Positions 60,134 through 64,000 of a stretch of 64,000 nucleotides of DNA are shown in pieces. Position numbers and translations under genes: made by a program. Under the pieces are notes generated by a model. It was not told the origin of the DNA and did not search any database. It was given only the letters and a program-made list of their open reading frames with translations. Positions within the stretch are counted from its first letter, which is position 1. Each line of letters starts with the position of its first letter. Source of the stretch: Aphrophora alni (Eukaryota; Arthropoda; Insecta; Hemiptera; Aphrophoridae); the NCBI GenBank assembly GCA_963513935.1, contig OY740770.1, forward strand, positions 86,401,267 to 86,465,266, given 5' to 3'.

Positions 60134-61244
60134 TTTACATTAAAATACATCAGCATACTAAATTAATAATCTCAGTGTGAAATGGTTACCACTTATAAGT
60201 TTTACTGACATATCATAAAAGGAAGTCATACGGGTTTCTGGTAGGAAGACGTAGTGTATCTGGTGTAAGTAACTGGTGGTTAGTTTGTAGTGTGATCCTT
60301 TGAGAAAAACCTATATATGTTCTATAAATTTATTAAGAAATCCCTGGTTTCACAATATTTTTATTTCGCTGATAACGCTAATTATATTACAATATTTAGG
60401 AATGTAACAATTAATTTATTAAAATATAAAATAGAGATTCTCAATACAAATTGTAGCAGATTCCGTCTTAGGCTTTTATTAATGTTATAATGGATAAGAA
60501 GAAAGCAAAAACCTATTGAATCGTGAGTTAAATCCCACCACAAACGAGACAATTTCTGCGGTAACTGGGGGATTTTTTTATCCATTGTCATTAGTTTAAA
60601 CTTCTTCCCCTCTCTCTCTCAGCGCACAAAGATAACCATGACAGATGACTACGAACCTTATCTTGTCTAAATGTTATAAATTACAAAAAGTAAAAACCAA
60701 AATAAATTGTACTGACAATAAATCGTAACTTGGAATTGCATCGTTTTTTACATTACATTCATGATTAGGGAAATGAAACAATATTGATTCAACGATCAGG
60801 TGATTTCAATCCCTTCTCTTGGAGGAATTTGGTAACGCGAACTTGGTATAATTCTTTTATTATATGCTCACGTAGGGATATTTTAAGATACGATTCACGA
60901 AAATATAATTGTTTAAGGCTTTTTTGTTATGGAAAATTTGTGTAGGTGTCTTTACAATGAACAATAAATATTTTAGATTATATTTATTCATCAATTAACC
61001 TAACTTGAGATGTACGTCAAGTTGGCTGATCCTTCGTGGATAACCCTCCGTTATTCTTCGTTACACAGACAAATATCTTTAAATGATAATATATTCCTTA
61101 AGCGTGTTTTCAGAATTAGATTATAATGTGCCCAAATAAATGCGTGTCCAACATCCCTCTCTTGGCTCTATGCACGCAGGTTTTGTAACTCTCCTTTCGT
61201 CTCCAATCGCTGTGACCCTCAGGCGCTCACTTCTGTACATATAG

Positions 61245-61300
61245 GCTTGGTAATCTTGAGGGAATCAAGCTGGATTTACACTTTTTTCCATGTAGTATTT

Positions 61301-61383
<83 letters not shown>

Positions 61384-61561
61384 ACCTTTCCTAACAGGTC
61401 TTTCATGACCAATTCTTGTTCTTTCCGTCCTTGAGTTCTATTAGTTTACGCTATTAGAGTATTCGATGCTAGGGGTCTTTAATTTATGTTCTTTTCCTTT
61501 CTTCCTTTTTTTATAAGGCGATGATCACCGAGAGATTTTTTTACCTACAGCAACAACAAAA
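61245..61561 (+). repeat. Dispersed SINE-like repeat, copy 6, carrying the (CT)n
   Basis: Landmarks: GGTAATCTTGAGGGAATCA, CCATGTAGTATTTGGATCTC, then (CT)n, TTTCCTAACAGGTCTTTCAT, GACCAATTCTTGTTCTTTCC, ACGCTATTAGAGTATTCGAT, GCTAGGGGTCTTTAATTT, ATAAGGCGATGATCACCGAG and CAACAACAAAAAG. The (CT)n replaces the GATCCCTCGCTTTC segment of other copies. Confidence 0.75.
61304..61380 (+). repeat. (CT)n microsatellite
   Basis: About 38 uninterrupted CT units inside the SINE-like repeat. The minus-strand ORF made of alternating Arg-Glu is an artefact of it. Confidence 0.95.
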
Positions 61562-61677
61562 AGATCAATTGTAGTTTCGATAACGTAATATACAACTACC
61601 AAATTTCGTCCATATCATCACGTCTTGTTCAATTATAATGTTATCTACAACTTGGTTTTGTGGTATCGTAAAGAGTT

Positions 61678-61690
61678 GGGGGGGGGGGGG
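61678..61690 (+). repeat. G13 homopolymer
   Basis: Thirteen consecutive G. Confidence 0.9.
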
Positions 61691-63410
61691 TTTCGTCTAA
61701 TGTATGCACTATAAGTTGAAATACTCATAATGTATTCACTGAGAACTGTTTGAAAAAAATTCCGTTTAACCGGTGGCATGACTTAAAACAAATGTGCTGC
61801 TTAAAACATAAAATTTAAACTCACTTTTAAAACAAATGTTAGTCTTGTTTAAGATTTTTACACATATTGTGTAGTATGTAAAAATAGTGATTTGAAATTA
61901 TTATTATTTAAACTACTGAAGGAAGAGACAGTCAAAACTGAATGAAAATCATTTGGTCTGTATTGTCATTGTTGGGAGAAAGTGTTTTACTTTATTAAAA
62001 TAATGATTTATGTCATTTATTTCTAGATAAACCTAGATTCAAGACAAACTATTGACTAACATCGAAATCAGTGTACGTAATTAATTTGTTGCTTTTCAAG
62101 AACACAAATAGAGTTGTAATTAATTTAAACTTCATAATTTTACTATCAACTCTATTAAGTAAGTGCATATTCTGACTTCAAGCACTTCAACACGCTCAAC
62201 CGAGTTTGGCGTATTTCCTTTTCCCCTACTTCCTTGTTTTATAACAATGATATTTAATTAAGCCTCAGCTTTGTAATAACTTCTAATTGCAATTAATGTA
62301 CTTGATCTTAAAACGTAGATAATGACGTAACAGTTAGTATAATAAAAAAAAATTATAAAATTAAAATTAACTTGTATGGATATTTTTGTTAAACACAGAT
62401 TAGTAAATCAACTAAAAATATAATAAAAATGATTATTATGTTATCCATATGAATGTTTGTTAGAGTGTGTAGTTTATTACATTCATAATGTTTAATAAAG
62501 AAGTATATAATATCACTTCTGTATTAAACATTGTGAGTGTATATATATAATCCTATTTTAATTTTTTTTAATAATTTTGGGAATAAACCAGAAAGTTTTC
62601 GGGTAACTTTTTCTTCTCCAACCATGTTTTTATTTCCTCTTTACGTAGTGACGTATTATGATGCTGTAAAAATGTCCATGATGGTTCTCTTCGTTTTGAC
62701 TAACAATAACATTGTGTGATGTCAATTTGTCTGAGTGTTCGTTAGTCAGCACTATCTGAAATAACAGGCTTTTGCGCGTAACTCACAATTTTACTAGGTG
62801 GATATCCTTACGGGATGATTTAATCGACGCATGATGTCCATTGGAATCACGTAAAGCAGAAAGAGACAGAAATCTGATGTTCAAGCATTTTCTCAATAAC
62901 TGGAAATCAGAATAATTCAAAATGGTGAAGTGTAATTATCTAATTTTGTCAGAGTCATTAAATTGGATGTAGCTAAAAATAGAAATATGGCCGACATTAA
63001 TGAACATATATGACTTTTGTTTTTAATCGATGAATTTAACATCGGTTTGTAGGCTTTGAGCCCGAAATATACGTACAGTTTTAAAACTTATAATTATAAA
63101 TAATTACATTTTAATCGATTTTAATGACAGCTTATTTTCTTTTTTAAAGTGCCGAGTTGAAATTTGCATCAGGTTTTACGTGGTAATTAGAGAGTGTTCA
63201 CCACAACGATTACTGCTCAATTAGGCCTAGTCCGTAGTGGAAAGTATCACCTATTAATTAATAAAAGTCAGTCAAGTCATGTAAATCTACTTTGTAAAAC
63301 AGTAAACATTTGCTTAGGCTGTACAATTCTAATTAAATACCAAATTATTAAGTGTTAGGGGAAAAAAATTAATATTACTCTATTAAAAATTTCAAAATAC
63401 ATCATTAGTA
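61691..63410. other. AT-rich non-coding stretch
   Basis: No gene recognised. The frame at 62,537-62,719 is a chance open frame. Confidence 0.5.
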
Positions 63411-63416
63411 AACATC

Positions 63417-63490
63417 ATTCATAAATTAAAACTACCATCAATATATTACTCAATATAGTTTGTCCTTGATGGTAGTTTTAATTTATGAAT
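63417..63490. repeat. Perfect 25-bp inverted repeat, 24-nt loop
   Basis: ATTCATAAATTAAAACTACC and the following five bases (63,417-63,441) are exactly complementary to 63,466-63,490. Confidence 0.95.
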
Positions 63491-63498
63491 TAAATTAC

Positions 63499-63690
63499 TT
63501 GCATTGCAATCCTGAGGTACCCTAACTTTTTTTCTTTTAATCTTATGTTAGATCTCTCTCTTTCATCTTTCCTATCAGGTCCATGACGCTATTAGAGTGT
63601 TATGAGGCTTTATTTCATGTTAGTTTCCCCCTTTTATTATAAGGCGGTGACAAGCAAGAGATTATTCACCTTTAAAAAAACAAGGTGAAG
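63499..63690 (+). repeat. Dispersed SINE-like repeat, copy 7
   Basis: Landmarks: GCAATCCTGAGGTACCCTAA, CTTATGTTAGATCTCTCTCT, CATCTTTCCTATCAGGTCC, GACGCTATTAGAGTGTTATG, GAGGCTTTATTTCATGTTA, ATAAGGCGGTGACAAGCAAG and AAACAAGGTG. A short central deletion removes the TGACCAACTCTTGTTC block. It has a short CT run at the place where copy 6 has its long one. Confidence 0.7.
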
Positions 63691-63924
63691 ATTTCAATCG
63701 AAACAAACTGAACACGATCTCATTGCATTTTAAAAACCGGCTGAGTCTCGTTAATAACAAAAAAAAAAAATAAGGAAAACTCTTTCGATCATCATTGCCT
63801 AAAAAAATTAAGAAAGTAGTATTAATTAGAGACTCGTAGAGCCCTCGAAAACTTTATCCATTGCGAGTAATATATGTGTACGTGACTGAGTGTACGTGAA
63901 ACAAGAATAAGATAGAACAATCCT

Positions 63925-64000
63925 CAATCCTCATAGGATTACTGTCCAACGCATTCTGGCTCGTTAATACCCCCGTAATCCTGTGAATACCTCCTCCCGT
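63925..64000 (+). repeat. Dispersed sequence, copy 2 (runs off the window end)
   Basis: Matches 52,945-53,010: TAGGATTACTGTCCAACGCA, then a CTCGTTAATACCCCCGTAAT block and a CCTCCTCCC end. Weaker similarity extends upstream over the GTGTACGTG-like segment. Confidence 0.65.

Noticed and set aside
59995..60180. ORF of alternating Tyr-Ile
   Set aside because: Reading of the (AT)n microsatellite.
61227..61412. ORF of alternating Arg-Glu
   Set aside because: Minus-strand reading of the (CT)n microsatellite.

Overview
The window looks like low-GC (by eye clearly under 35%) non-coding DNA from a metazoan genome, probably an arthropod. The evidence is the content of mobile-element remains: Jockey-like LINE reverse transcriptase, PIF/Harbinger and IS630/Tc1/mariner transposase relics, a Ty3/gypsy integrase fragment, long TA, CT and GA microsatellites, and a minisatellite rich in TTAGG. 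I cannot name the species. I found no convincing host protein-coding gene, tRNA, rRNA or CRISPR array. Nearly all open frames are short and AT-rich and look like chance. The window is best read as intergenic or deep intronic sequence.

Layout. 1-7.2 kb: AT-rich sequence with a CA-rich tract, one copy each of two dispersed repeats near 4.6-5.0 kb, and a short local duplication (about 340 and 2,775). 7.2-24.9 kb and 25.0-46.7 kb: two head-to-tail, strongly diverged copies of one ancestral block. Many colinear anchors between 7.55 kb/25.34 kb and 24.5 kb/46.4 kb support this. Copy 1 holds mariner-type (9.6-10.1 kb) and LINE (12.0-13.1 kb) relics and a fold-back element (16.2 kb). Copy 2 holds a mariner-type MITE (26.1 kb), a palindromic element split by the only intact TE reading frame of the window (Jockey-like, 29.94-31.54 kb), and relics of a LINE (34.0 kb), a gypsy integrase (41.5 kb) and a mariner-type transposase (42.4-42.96 kb). 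47.2-48.9 kb: a third, partial copy of the end of the block, in which one motif has expanded into a TTAGG-rich minisatellite. 48.99-50.08 kb: an eroded Harbinger transposase. 50.6-64 kb: unique AT-rich sequence with two unexplained GC-richer islands (50.57-51.07 and 56.03-56.47 kb), a mariner-type relic (57.1-57.5 kb), long hairpins, further copies of a dispersed repeat, and microsatellites.

No genes can be seen working together. The interest lies in layered history: which repeats are shared by both copies of the duplication and so are older, which are private to one copy and so younger, a nested LINE insertion with a visible target duplication, microsatellites and a minisatellite caught in the act of expanding from a known ancestral sequence, and a recurrent CTGANGAT-hairpin-GAAAC motif resembling a hammerhead ribozyme core. 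All comparisons were made by eye. Identities and boundaries are approximate.
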